NCBI RefSeq assembly: GCF_001038485.1 | Contig: NZ_LDUE01000060.1 | Coordinates: 1 to 64,000 of the forward strand | Reading direction: 5' to 3' | Source: Ornithinibacillus californiensis | Lineage (GTDB): Bacteria; Bacillota; Bacilli; Bacillales; Amphibacillaceae | Length of the DNA stretch: 64,000 bases | Shown: piece after piece, positions 17,206-26,050 of the stretch | Layout of the letters: each line of letters starts with the position of its first letter | Numbering within the stretch: the stretch's first letter is position 1 | Notes under the pieces: generated by a model | Told to the model about the DNA's origin: nothing | The model's database searches: none | Seen by the model: only the letters and a program-made list of their open reading frames with translations | Program-made: the position numbers and the translations under genes

Positions 17206-18414
17206 TTATCTTCCCATATATGAGTGAATTAATGATTGGTTGGAACCACGTGCAAAGACATCGGTTCGATTAGGTCCCCAGGAAACAGCTGCTGGGGCTG
17301 ACGTTAGTGTACCTCCTAAGTTTTCCCAGCCTTCCCATCGGTTTCCGTTCCAGCTTCTCTTATATAGTCTATTTCCAGTTCCGCGAGCGAAAACATCTAA
17401 TCGATTTGGTCTACGTGAAGAAACAGTAGGTGCACTTGTTAATGTGCCACCAAGGCTTTCCCAATCGCTCCAACGATTCCCATTCCACCACTTGTGAATG
17501 AGATTATTGCTTTGTCCACGAGCAAAGACGTCAATTCGGTTCGGTCCCCAAGAAACAGCAGCTGGTTCGGAGTTTAAGTTTCCACCAAGGTCTTCCCAAT
17601 CCTCCCAACGATTCCCATTCCATGTTTTCTTATAAAGGCGATTTCCAGTACCGCGCACAAAAACATCTAGATGATTGGATCGACGTGATGACACTGCAGG
17701 GCCACTCGTTAGAACCCCGCCAAGGCTTTCCCAATCGCTCCAACGGCTACCATCCCACCACTTATGGTAAAGGGCATTATCTGTTCCGCGAACGAATACA
17801 TCAATACGGTTTGGTCCCCAAGAAACAGCACCTGGTGCACTAGTTAACACACCACCAAGACTTTCCCATGCACTCCATCTGTTGCCATCCCACCATATAT
17901 GATAAAGCGCATTATCGGTACCGCGACCGAAAACATCTAATCGATTCGATTGCCATGAAGAAACAGTAGGTGCGGAAGTAAGAACGCCACCAAGGTCTTC
18001 CCATCTCGACCAACCTTGACCAGGCTGTTGACCACCATCTCCGGTTAATTCATTTAATGTTATTTGGATAACTCTTCTTAGCACTTGATCCTGAACATTT
18101 TGCGGTACATTAAATTGCCTAAATAGCAAATTAAACCACGGAACTTGTTGTTGAAATTGATTATAAATCTGGTTTGCATTTTGATTTGTATTTGCTTGAT
18201 TGACCGTATAGTTCACAACAAAGAAAAAGACGTATTCTGCTACTTGGCGATTCATCCCAGCGTTTTCAAGCCTCGTATAAAGATTGTTATGCTGGGAACG
18301 AATCGTTTGAAGAATTTCTTGTACAGTTGGTTGCTGACGCATATCCGTATATAATGGTTGCCCATAATAGTTCACTGGGACAAATTGTGGAAAATAGTAT
18401 TGATAATAAAACAT
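17206..18414 (-). CDS. PLL-type beta-propeller lectin-like protein (DUF346 repeats)
   Basis: 402 residues. The first 140 or so are rich in Tyr, Gln and Asn with helical segments and no signal peptide. Then come six repeats of about 45 residues with the pattern W..W..LGG.L.S.P....W..NR.DVF.RG....L.H.WW. Odd and even repeats form two alternating subtypes. The repeat matches DUF346/PLL sugar-binding propellers (Photorhabdus lectin type). A non-secreted Y/Q/N-rich head is reminiscent of spore coat proteins, so a spore-surface lectin is possible (inference). The ATG at 18414 is seven bases after GGAGGT; the ATG at 18420 is too close. Confidence 0.8.
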   Translation of the reverse strand: MFYYQYYFPQFVPVNYYGQPLYTDMRQQPTVQEILQTIRSQHNNLYTRLENAGMNRQVAEYVFFFVVNYTVNQANTNQNANQIYNQFQQQVPWFNLLFRQFNVPQNVQDQVLRRVIQITLNELTGDGGQQPGQGWSRWEDLGGVLTSAPTVSSWQSNRLDVFGRGTDNALYHIWWDGNRWSAWESLGGVLTSAPGAVSWGPNRIDVFVRGTDNALYHKWWDGSRWSDWESLGGVLTSGPAVSSRRSNHLDVFVRGTGNRLYKKTWNGNRWEDWEDLGGNLNSEPAAVSWGPNRIDVFARGQSNNLIHKWWNGNRWSDWESLGGTLTSAPTVSSRRPNRLDVFARGTGNRLYKRSWNGNRWEGWENLGGTLTSAPAAVSWGPNRTDVFARGSNQSLIHSYMGR

Positions 18415-18582
18415 TTGCATACCTCCGTTTTTTTATTAGGATATGCGCGGAAGTTTTAATTGGGATTGTGATTCGAGCCTATTTTCAAAGAGAAAATTGT
18501 AATGATAGAGGGATGTTTTACATACATATAATTATCTTTTCTTTGGACAAGACCTTGCATGAAGAGGGAGTGGGGGTATTTT

Positions 18583-19233
18583 TTGGAGTTAGTAGAACCG
18601 TTTATCAAAATATTGATGATTAATTTAATTCTAAGTGGTGATAATGCCGTTGTTATTGCGATGGCAAGTCGGAATTTGCGAGAAGACTTACGGAAAAAGG
18701 CAATTGTATGGGGAACGTTTGGAGCGGTGTTCTTTCGAATTCTCTTTACCGTTATTGTTATGTACCTTCTCCAATTACCGTTCGTCCATTTAATTGGGGG
18801 CGTATTATTGCTACTGGTCGCTTACAAGCTTTTAGTGGAAAAAGAACCAGAGGAAAGCAATGTAAAAGTAGGAAATTCCTTAAGAGAAGCAATTGTCATC
18901 ATTATCTTCGCTGACTTATTGATGAGTTTAGACAATGTATTAGGAATTGTGGCCGTATCCAATAACAATATGCTTTTAGTTATTTTAGGTATCGTTTTAA
19001 GCATTCCGATTATGCTTTTTGCTAGTCAGTTTATTATCCGAATGATGGACGACTTCCCTGTTGTTGTCTATTTCGGAGCAGCCTTATTAGCATGGACGGC
19101 AGGGGAGATGATGGTGAAAGAGGCGTTTGTTCAGCAGTACTTACTAAACAGTAGATCAATGGAAATGGTATTGTTGGCAGGTGTTATAGTGGCTACATTA
19201 GTTATTGGTGGATATCAAAGGAAATATCGGTAA
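18583..19233 (+). CDS. TerC family integral membrane protein (YjbE-like)
   Basis: 216 residues with about seven hydrophobic helices. The TerC signatures LILSGDNAVVIAMASRNL and ADLLMSLDNVLGIVAVS contain the paired Asp residues thought to bind metal. The family is linked to metal (Mn) export and tellurite resistance. Start: the TTG at 18583 follows AGTGGGGG by about six bases and gives the family-like MELVEPFIKILM. The ATG at 18559 has no ribosome site. Confidence 0.88.
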   Translation: MELVEPFIKILMINLILSGDNAVVIAMASRNLREDLRKKAIVWGTFGAVFFRILFTVIVMYLLQLPFVHLIGGVLLLLVAYKLLVEKEPEESNVKVGNSLREAIVIIIFADLLMSLDNVLGIVAVSNNNMLLVILGIVLSIPIMLFASQFIIRMMDDFPVVVYFGAALLAWTAGEMMVKEAFVQQYLLNSRSMEMVLLAGVIVATLVIGGYQRKYR

Positions 19234-19351
19234 TTATATACCTGCGTATATGTTTCGATGGTAGGAGAAATAAAAGGTATATACGTGCAACTCCAGAATA
19301 CGATGGAAGTATATGTTTCGAGCGGTGAGCATAATGGAGGGGGAATAGCAA

Positions 19352-19501
19352 TTGCCAAATCAGCTGGATTTAGAATGGGTTTCATTAATAGTAGAGGCAA
19401 AACAAGCAGGTGTAACCATTCAAGAGCTTCAGGAAATTTTTCAAGAAACGCATGAATTTTTACTAGCATTCAGGAAAGGGAAAGACCAGATTCCTGTCTA
19501 A
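19352..19501 (+). CDS. SinI-like anti-repressor (49 residues)
   Basis: The frame reads MPNQLDLEWVSLIVEAK, then AGVTIQELQEIFQ, which is the helical SinI/SinR dimerisation domain (pattern LD.EWV.L..EA...G....E). SinI binds SinR to relieve repression of biofilm genes in B. subtilis. No DNA-binding sinR gene lies nearby, so this copy is orphan and its partner is elsewhere or different. TTG start with GGAGGGGG eight bases upstream. A 13-base direct repeat (GTATATGTTTCGA) occurs twice upstream, at 19246 and 19309. Confidence 0.75.
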   Translation: MPNQLDLEWVSLIVEAKQAGVTIQELQEIFQETHEFLLAFRKGKDQIPV

Positions 19502-19503
19502 AT

Positions 19504-19539
19504 AAAAGCGCCTATTCTTTTGGGAAGGCGCTTTTTTTT
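19504..19539 (+). terminator. Terminator after the sinI-like gene
   Basis: AAAAGCGCC and GGCGCTTTT form the stem, followed by a run of T immediately downstream of the stop codon. Confidence 0.9.
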
Positions 19540-19621
19540 GTGCTTGAGTAAAGTAATGGTTGAATTGTTGGAGACATTAAAATATAGTACATATATAACG
19601 GATTAGAAGGAGTAAGTTTAT

Positions 19622-20476
19622 ATGAAATTACGAGTCTCAGCGGTTCAATACCACTTAGAAAAAATAAATGCTTTTGAAGATTTTGCGGCTCAAGTGACGC
19701 ATAATGTTCGAACTGCAGCAGAATATGAATCTGATTTTGTCCTGTTTCCAGAGTTCTTTACAACACAATTACTTTCGATTTCAAATGATACGGTAAGCCT
19801 TGTTGATGAGTTACCTAATTACACGGAACAGTATACGGAATTGTTTTCCGGTTTAGCAAAAGAAACAGGCATGCATATCATTGGTGGTACGCATGTCGTT
19901 CGAAAAGGCGATAAATTATATAATACGGCGCATCTGTTTTACCCAGATGGACGTGTAGCGGAACAAGCGAAGTTACACATGACTCCGACAGAGAAAAAAG
20001 ACTGGAATATTACCCCTGGTGAATCCATTCAAATCTTTGAGACAGATAAAGGGAAAATTGCTTTGTTAACTTGTTATGATATGGAGTTTCCGGAGATTGT
20101 GCGTATGGTTCGTGGGATGGGGGCAGATGTTATTTTTGCGCCATCTTGTACAGATGACTTGCATGGTTTTAACCGTGTCCGTTATACCTGTCATGCGCGT
20201 ACGATTGAAAACCAGGTGTACGTTGTTACAACAGGTACGGTAGGTGCATTACGTAATGTGGACTTTATGCGTGCCAATTATGGCCAAGCTGCCGTTATTA
20301 CACCAAATGATATTCCATTTCCGAAGAACGGCATATTAATGGAAGGTGAATTCAACCACGATATGATTATCACAGCCGACTTAGACTTATCACTGCTTTA
20401 TAAAGTTCGTGAAGAAGGATCGGTCACAACATGGAACGATCGACGCTTAGATTTATATCCCGACCTTAGTAAATAA
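19622..20476 (+). CDS. Carbon-nitrogen hydrolase (nitrilase superfamily, YhcX C-terminal-like)
   Basis: 284 residues with the Glu-Lys-Cys triad: Glu in LFPEFF, Lys in AKLHMTPTEK and Cys in LLTCYDMEFPE. It hydrolyses a C-N bond of an amide or nitrile; the substrate is unknown. In B. subtilis YhcX this domain is fused to a GNAT domain. Here the GNAT gene follows separately 17 bases downstream, so the two products probably work together. Confidence 0.88.
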   Translation: MKLRVSAVQYHLEKINAFEDFAAQVTHNVRTAAEYESDFVLFPEFFTTQLLSISNDTVSLVDELPNYTEQYTELFSGLAKETGMHIIGGTHVVRKGDKLYNTAHLFYPDGRVAEQAKLHMTPTEKKDWNITPGESIQIFETDKGKIALLTCYDMEFPEIVRMVRGMGADVIFAPSCTDDLHGFNRVRYTCHARTIENQVYVVTTGTVGALRNVDFMRANYGQAAVITPNDIPFPKNGILMEGEFNHDMIITADLDLSLLYKVREEGSVTTWNDRRLDLYPDLSK

Positions 20477-20493
20477 GAGGGGAATGAGGTCGC

Positions 20494-21174
20494 ATGCTAT
20501 ACCGAAAGCATGTCTATCTGAAAAGTGGGAACGGTTATCGTAGGGCGGTAGTTAGAAATTATGAGCGGGGAGACTTTGATGGCTTGATTCAGATTCAAGC
20601 GGAAAGTTTCCCACCTCCTTTTCCATCTGAGTTATGGTGGAATGAGGGGCAACTGAGCAATCATGTCACCTTGTTTCCAGAAGGTGCGTTATGCGTAGAA
20701 GTAGATGGTGTGCTAGCAGGATCGATGACGGGGTTAATCGTTAATTTTGACCCGAATAGTCCCGACCATACGTGGGAAGAAATCACGGATAATGGCTATA
20801 TTCGTAACCATCAGCCACGGGGGAATACGTTGTATGTAGTCGATATCTGTATTAGACCGAAGTTTCGTAAGTTAGCACTTGGCAAATTACTCATGCAATC
20901 GATGTATGAGGTTGTGATACATAAAGGGTTAGACCGCTTGCTAGGCGGAGGACGGATGCCGGGATATCATAAGTATGCTGGTTCGTTGTCAACTGAACAA
21001 TATCTAGAAGAAGTGGTCCAGGGCAATATTTATGATCCTGTTATTACATTCATGCTCAATGCAGGCCGGACACCGATTGGTATCGTGGCGAATTATTTAG
21101 AGGATGAGGAATCGCTCAATTATGCTGCATTGATGGAGTGGCGAAATCCTTTTAAAGGTACTTTTATAGATTGA
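20494..21174 (+). CDS. GNAT N-acetyltransferase (YhcX N-terminal-like)
   Basis: 226 residues; a GNAT core with the acetyl-CoA loop in VVDICIRPKFRKLALGKLLMQ (R-x-x-A/G-x-G/L pattern, degenerate). It follows the nitrilase gene, and the pair corresponds to the two halves of the fused YhcX protein in reverse order. Substrate unknown. Confidence 0.82.
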   Translation: MLYRKHVYLKSGNGYRRAVVRNYERGDFDGLIQIQAESFPPPFPSELWWNEGQLSNHVTLFPEGALCVEVDGVLAGSMTGLIVNFDPNSPDHTWEEITDNGYIRNHQPRGNTLYVVDICIRPKFRKLALGKLLMQSMYEVVIHKGLDRLLGGGRMPGYHKYAGSLSTEQYLEEVVQGNIYDPVITFMLNAGRTPIGIVANYLEDEESLNYAALMEWRNPFKGTFID

Positions 21175-21192
21175 TAGAAGGAAGGTATGGAT

Positions 21193-21798
21193 ATGGAAGC
21201 CTTCGTGCATGGCGTTATTTTAGCGTTTGGTTTAATCCTTCCTTTAGGAATACAAAATGTGTTTATTTTTAACCAAGGTGCGATGCATTCAAAGTTACAT
21301 AAGGCATTACCAGCAGTGATTACCGCGGCGATTTGTGATACATTGCTTATTTCGCTGGCAGTTGCTGGGGTTTCCGTCCTTGTATTAAGTATGGACGGGC
21401 TTAGATTCTTCTTGTCTTCCATTGGCTTCTTCTTTCTGCTTTATATGGGCTGGGTCATGTGGAAGAGTGATTCTAATCTTACGGAAAATGACGGGAAGAA
21501 GTTTACAGCGAAGCGACAGATTACTTTTGCTGCCTCCGTTTCTTTATTAAATCCGCACGCTATTATGGATACGATTGGTGTTATTGGAACAAGTTCCATT
21601 GCTTATGAGGGATATGAAAAGCTGGTGTTTGCCGTTGCTTGTATTGGAATCTCCTGGTTGTGGTTTATTGGTTTGGCGATTGTAGGGAGACAGGTTGGCC
21701 AACTATCGAAAGCTAGTAATCTTTTAAAGCGGTTCAATCAGGTATCTGCCGTCATTATTTGGGGGATGGCCCTTTATATGGGGTATCAGATGATTTGA
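21193..21798 (+). CDS. LysE/ArgO family amino-acid exporter
   Basis: 201 residues, six hydrophobic helices. The N-terminal signature FGLILPLGIQNVFIFNQG and the SLLNPHAIMDTIG motif are typical of LysE/ArgO, which exports basic amino acids. The second ATG (21193) is preferred since GAAGGAAGGT directly abuts the first. Third gene of a probable nitrilase-GNAT-LysE unit closed by a strong terminator. Confidence 0.88.
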   Translation: MEAFVHGVILAFGLILPLGIQNVFIFNQGAMHSKLHKALPAVITAAICDTLLISLAVAGVSVLVLSMDGLRFFLSSIGFFFLLYMGWVMWKSDSNLTENDGKKFTAKRQITFAASVSLLNPHAIMDTIGVIGTSSIAYEGYEKLVFAVACIGISWLWFIGLAIVGRQVGQLSKASNLLKRFNQVSAVIIWGMALYMGYQMI

Positions 21799-21801
21799 TA
21801 G

Positions 21802-21831
21802 AGAAAGCCTTCCGGGTGTGGAAGGCTTTCT
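21802..21831. terminator. Bidirectional terminator
   Basis: AGAAAGCCTTCC and GGAAGGCTTTCT form a perfect 12-bp stem between the convergent lysE-type and small lipoprotein genes. Confidence 0.85.
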
Positions 21832-21840
21832 GCAATTTTA

Positions 21841-21993
21841 TTACTCTTGGTCTTCTGTTTCTTCAGTATCTCCTTGCTCTGTTTGGTTCTCTTCTGTCGC
21901 TGGTTCTTCTGGATCCTCGGCTGAGCATGCGAATAAAACTCCTGTGGAAAGCATCATGATTAACATCGTTAATAGTAGCTTTTTCAATTTCAT
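21841..21993 (-). CDS. Small acidic lipoprotein (50 residues)
   Basis: A hydrophobic signal (MKLKKLLLTMLIMM...) ending in lipobox LFAC is followed by a tail of Glu, Gln, Thr, Pro and Asp (EEPATEENQTEQGDTEE). It has the same build as the gene at 10827-10976. AGGTGA lies upstream of the ATG. No family recognised. It converges on the LysE gene and shares its terminator. Confidence 0.7.
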   Translation of the reverse strand: MKLKKLLLTMLIMMLSTGVLFACSAEDPEEPATEENQTEQGDTEETEDQE

Positions 21994-22206
21994 TCCAGTC
22001 ACCTCAATCATTATATTGTTGGTACAGTTTTAAGTGTACAGACCAATTATTAAGTGGCTATGAAGGTAGTGTTAAGATATTATCTGAATAATCTGTCGAA
22101 TGATAGTTCATTTATGCTAGGTTTGCGATTTTTGTGGGTGATTGTATGGGGGACGTGAGGCGGAGAGACTATTAGCAGGAAATAAAAGAAGGTGCTGTGA
22201 TGCACC

Positions 22207-22668
22207 TTATACACGCTTGAAAACAAATTCTCTATGTATGTCGTAATCATTTTTCTTGTAGAAGTTCTTTGCTTCCTCATTATTAGACCAATAATCTAAT
22301 TCTATCTGATGAATCTCGTGTTCTTTTGCTAGTTTCTCAATTTCCTTCATTAGAAATGAACCGTACCCTTTGCCTCTCTTGGTGGCATTAACCCCTAACT
22401 GGTGAACATAAACGGATTGGTAGGATTTTTTGAAAATAGTTTCGGGATAAGCTCTTATTTCCAGCATAGCGAAGCCCAAAGGGATATCAGCATCTTCTAA
22501 AACGAGAAATACGTATTCCGCTTTATCTACCAATCCTTGAAAGAAAGATTGAATCTCCTCCGAATTATAGGGCTTGAAGTATTCAGGATACAAGTTAACG
22601 TGTAAATCGTGAACATCTTTATTCAAATTAGTAATTAGCTCGGCATCTGTCGTTTGATATACTTTCAT
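22207..22668 (-). CDS. GNAT family N-acetyltransferase
   Basis: 153 residues; the GNAT acetyl-CoA loop is visible as GVNATKRGKGYGSFLMKEIE (the R-G-x-G-x-G/S pattern), followed by the C-terminal YKKNDYDI-type strand. Substrate unknown. Start at the second ATG because AAGGGGG abuts the first. Confidence 0.85.
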   Translation of the reverse strand: MKVYQTTDAELITNLNKDVHDLHVNLYPEYFKPYNSEEIQSFFQGLVDKAEYVFLVLEDADIPLGFAMLEIRAYPETIFKKSYQSVYVHQLGVNATKRGKGYGSFLMKEIEKLAKEHEIHQIELDYWSNNEEAKNFYKKNDYDIHREFVFKRV

Positions 22669-22687
22669 AGTCATCCCCCTTATAAAT

Positions 22688-22715
22688 AAAACGCCCTACT
22701 TGGATAGGGCGTTTT
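22688..22715. terminator. Terminator after the YebC-family gene
   Basis: AAAACGCCCTA and TAGGGCGTTTT form a perfect stem just beyond the stop codon of the minus-strand gene, with the GNAT gene beyond. Confidence 0.9.
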
Positions 22716-22725
22716 ACCAACTTAA

Positions 22726-23445
22726 TTATTCACCTAAATCAACGTTATGGTAAACCTGTTGTACATCTTCCAAGTCTTCCAGTACGTCAATTAGTTTTTC
22801 AAACTGTGCTTTGGATTCTTCATCCAATTCCACATCGTTTTGAGGTAGCATCGTTAACTCAGCTACGGAGAATTCGGTAATGTCAACATTACGGAATGCT
22901 TCTTGCACCGCATGATATTGATCTGGCTCTGCGTATACAATTACCGTGTCCTCTTCTTCAAGAACATCACGAACATCGATATCAGCTTCCATCAACAACT
23001 CTAACACGTCATCAGCCGTCTTACCTTCTATACCGAATACCGCAGTCGAATCGAACATGTAAGCAACAGAACCACTTACGCCCATATTTCCACCGTTCTT
23101 ACCGAAAGCAGCACGAACTTCAGAAGCTGTTCTGTTCACGTTATTCGTTAATGTATCAACGATAACCATGGAACCGTTAGGACCGAAACCTTCGTAACGA
23201 AGCTCATCATAGCTTTCCTCAGAACCACCCTTTGCCTTTTCAATTGCTTTATCAATAATATGTTTTGGCACACTATATGTCTTCGCACGCTCTAAAACTA
23301 CTTTCAAAGCCTGGTTAGATTCCGGATCTGGCTCTCCCTGTTTAGCAGCTACATAAATCTCACGACCAAACTTCGCATAAATACGACTCGTATTTTTATC
23401 TTTCGCTGCCTTTTTCTCTTTTATATTATTCCACTTACGTCCCAT
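22726..23445 (-). CDS. yeeI: YebC/PmpR (TACO1) family protein, YeeI orthologue
   Basis: 239 residues starting [20 protein letters not shown], almost identical to the N-terminus I recall for B. subtilis YeeI. YebC-family proteins were long called transcriptional regulators; some members are now tied to ribosomes and translation of proline-rich stretches. Family blocks [17 protein letters not shown] and [19 protein letters not shown] are present. Single-gene unit with its own terminator. Confidence 0.93.
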   Translation of the reverse strand: MGRKWNNIKEKKAAKDKNTSRIYAKFGREIYVAAKQGEPDPESNQALKVVLERAKTYSVPKHIIDKAIEKAKGGSEESYDELRYEGFGPNGSMVIVDTLTNNVNRTASEVRAAFGKNGGNMGVSGSVAYMFDSTAVFGIEGKTADDVLELLMEADIDVRDVLEEEDTVIVYAEPDQYHAVQEAFRNVDITEFSVAELTMLPQNDVELDEESKAQFEKLIDVLEDLEDVQQVYHNVDLGE

Positions 23446-23554
23446 AAGAACATCTCACTTTCCTTCTGAATCTGATTGAGTAATGATATTCAACTTTTTG
23501 ACTTTACCATTATACAACATATGGAGGAGAATTTCTCGGGAAGTTTTATGGGAA

Positions 23555-23822
23555 GGCAGGGTCACAATCAATTTTATTCAAAATTAAGTAGAAATGATGA
23601 TGATAGACTCCCTCATAACGATTTTGAGCGGGATTTTTGCAGTATTGATTATGAGAAAGGCGCTCATAATCAATTTTAAGCAAGAATGATAGGAAAATGA
23701 TGATGAGAAGTGCTCTCATAATGATTTCTAAACAAAATGGGATGGAAATGATGATGAGAAGGTAACACATCATCATTTTCCAGCAAAATGAGAGAAAAAT
23801 GATGATGACAAAACCCTCATCG
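23555..23822. repeat. Tandem hairpin array 1 (about 65-70 bp units)
   Basis: Four imperfect units in the yeeI-prkA gap. Each has two arms facing each other, for example ATTGATTATGAG at 23644-23655 and CTCATAATCAAT at 23663-23674. Later units read AAATGATGATGAG / CTCATAATGATTT. The linkers carry TTTTAAGCAAAATG-like sequence. The apex is always GAG-loop-CTC. No gene is supported in this roughly 520-bp gap. Confidence 0.8.
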
Positions 23823-23971
23823 CTTAAACAACCCAAATTATGGCGATAATGAAGCGTTCTCTACCCCAAATCTAGCAATAAGTACCCCCTCCCTACAAAA
23901 CTTGTCGGCATCTAACCACCAACTCGCGCATAAGTTATATAAACCGCGTCCAAGATGGAGGGAAGACAAAC

Positions 23972-25867
23972 ATGGATATTCTTAACAAGGTGAAAAGCTT
24001 TCGTGAGGAAGAGAACCGTTTAAAATGGGAGGGTACGTTCGCGGAGTACCTCGATATAATCAAGGAAAGACCTGAAGTTGCCCAGACAGCCCATTCCCGC
24101 GTCTATAATATGATCAAAGCGGCTGGGGTAAAAGAACGCAATGGTCGAAAAATGTATGAATTCTTTGGAGAAGAGATTTTTGGATTAGAAAGTGCAATTG
24201 AGAGACTTGTTGAAGAATACTTTCATCCTGCAGCCAAGCGACTTGATGTAAGAAAACGTATATTATTATTGATGGGCCCGGTTAGTGGTGGTAAATCTAC
24301 CATTGTTACAATGCTCAAGCGAGGGCTAGAGAGATATTCCCGTACGGATGAAGGTGCAGTGTATGCGATTAAAGGTTGTCCGATGCATGAGGATCCGCTA
24401 CATTTAATACCACACCATTTAAGGGATGACTTTTCCCAAGAATATGGAATTCGTATCGAAGGAAGCTTGTCCCCGCTTAATACGATGCGGCTGGAAAAAG
24501 AATATGGTGGCCGCGTAGAAGATGTGATGGTGGAGCGAATATTCCTTTCTGAGGATAAGCGTGTTGGTATTGGAACCTTTAGTCCGTCCGATCCAAAGTC
24601 TCAGGACATTGCTGATTTAACAGGAAGTATTGATTTTTCTACCATTGCCGAATATGGTTCCGAATCTGACCCGAGGGCATACCGATTTGATGGGGAATTG
24701 AACAAAGCAAACCGTGGAATGATGGAGTTCCAAGAGATGCTGAAATGTGATGAAAAGTTCTTATGGCATTTACTTTCCCTAACACAGGAAGGGAACTTTA
24801 AGGCAGGAAGGTTCGCGTTAATTTCCGCGGATGAATTGATTGTCGCGCATACGAACGAATCCGAATATCGTTCCTTTATTTCCAATAAAAAGAATGAAGC
24901 ACTCCACTCCCGAATAATTGTCATGCCAATCCCGTATAACCTAAGGGTTAGTGAAGAAGAACGAATTTATGAAAAGATGATTAACCAAAGTGACATTGCA
25001 CATGTTCATATAGCACCACACGCTTTACGAGTAGCGGCTATTTTTTCTATCTTAACCAGATTGAAAGATTCCAAGAAACAGGGCATGGATTTACTGAAGA
25101 AAATGCGACTCTACGATGGTGAGAACGTAGAGGGCTTTAATCAAGTTGATGTCGAGGAGTTGAAGAAAGAATTCCCAACAGAGGGTATGGAAGGAATCGA
25201 CCCGCGTTACGTCATTAACCGTATATCTTCGGCAATCATTCGAAAAGAAGTACCTTCCATTAATGCGCTAGATGTATTACGTTCGCTGAAGGAAGGGCTT
25301 GACCAGCATCCGTCCATCTCGGATGAGGATAAAGAGACGTATATGAACTATATCTCCATCGCAAGAAGAGAGTACGATGAGATTGCCAAGAAGGAAGTCC
25401 AAAAGGCGTTTGTTTATTCTTACGAGGAGTCTGCCAAGTCGTTAATGAATAATTATCTAGACAATGTCGAGGCGTATTGTAATAAGAATAAGCTGCGTGA
25501 TCCATTAACTGGGGAAGAAATGAATCCAGATGAAAAGCTCATGCGTTCCATTGAGGAGCAAATTGGAATCTCGGAAAATGCCAAGCGCTCCTTCCGTGAA
25601 GAAATTTTAATTCGTATCTCTGCTTTTGCTAGAAAAGGAAAACGATTTGATTATAAATCGCATGACCGGCTGCGCGAAGCTATTCAAAAGAAATTATTCG
25701 CCGATCTTAAGGATGTTGTGAAAATTACCACGTCCTCCAAGACACCGGATGAATCTCAGCTGAAGAAGATTAATGAAGTCATTGCTAGATTGATAGATGA
25801 ATATGGTTACAATTCTGTATCGGCAAATGAGCTATTACGATATGTTGGAAGTTTATTAAATCGATAA
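23972..25867 (+). CDS. prkA: PrkA family serine protein kinase (AAA+ domain)
   Basis: 631 residues: an N-terminal AAA+ PrkA domain with Walker A GPVSGGKSTIV (about 103-113) and a C-terminal kinase-like/PrkA domain. Family blocks include AIKGCPMHEDPLHLIP and FDGELNKANRGMMEFQEMLK. Length equals the B. subtilis protein (631). In Bacillus, PrkA acts in the mother cell during sporulation; reports describe both kinase and AAA+ protease activity. yhbH follows directly, the conserved partnership. Confidence 0.96.
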   Translation: MDILNKVKSFREEENRLKWEGTFAEYLDIIKERPEVAQTAHSRVYNMIKAAGVKERNGRKMYEFFGEEIFGLESAIERLVEEYFHPAAKRLDVRKRILLLMGPVSGGKSTIVTMLKRGLERYSRTDEGAVYAIKGCPMHEDPLHLIPHHLRDDFSQEYGIRIEGSLSPLNTMRLEKEYGGRVEDVMVERIFLSEDKRVGIGTFSPSDPKSQDIADLTGSIDFSTIAEYGSESDPRAYRFDGELNKANRGMMEFQEMLKCDEKFLWHLLSLTQEGNFKAGRFALISADELIVAHTNESEYRSFISNKKNEALHSRIIVMPIPYNLRVSEEERIYEKMINQSDIAHVHIAPHALRVAAIFSILTRLKDSKKQGMDLLKKMRLYDGENVEGFNQVDVEELKKEFPTEGMEGIDPRYVINRISSAIIRKEVPSINALDVLRSLKEGLDQHPSISDEDKETYMNYISIARREYDEIAKKEVQKAFVYSYEESAKSLMNNYLDNVEAYCNKNKLRDPLTGEEMNPDEKLMRSIEEQIGISENAKRSFREEILIRISAFARKGKRFDYKSHDRLREAIQKKLFADLKDVVKITTSSKTPDESQLKKINEVIARLIDEYGYNSVSANELLRYVGSLLNR

Positions 25868-25878
25868 TTATGCATGAC

Positions 25879-25926
25879 CAAAAGGTAACAAGAACGCCTA
25901 AACAGCTAGTCTTGTTACCTTTTTTT
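25879..25926 (+). terminator. prkA terminator
   Basis: AAAAGGTAACAAGA and TCTTGTTACCTTTT form a 14-bp stem followed by T residues. Confidence 0.88.
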
Positions 25927-26050
25927 AATCTATTATTTTTGAAAAATTGCAATAATATGCGCCCAACTGCATATTATAGAGAAAAGTATCGTAATCCTTC
26001 GAGGTGATTGCGGTATTTTTTTCAAAAATAAATGAATAGGAGGGGATGTT

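Noticed and set aside
22080-22206. Short minus-strand frame beside the GNAT gene
   Set aside because: No ribosome binding site and low-complexity composition; read as intergenic.
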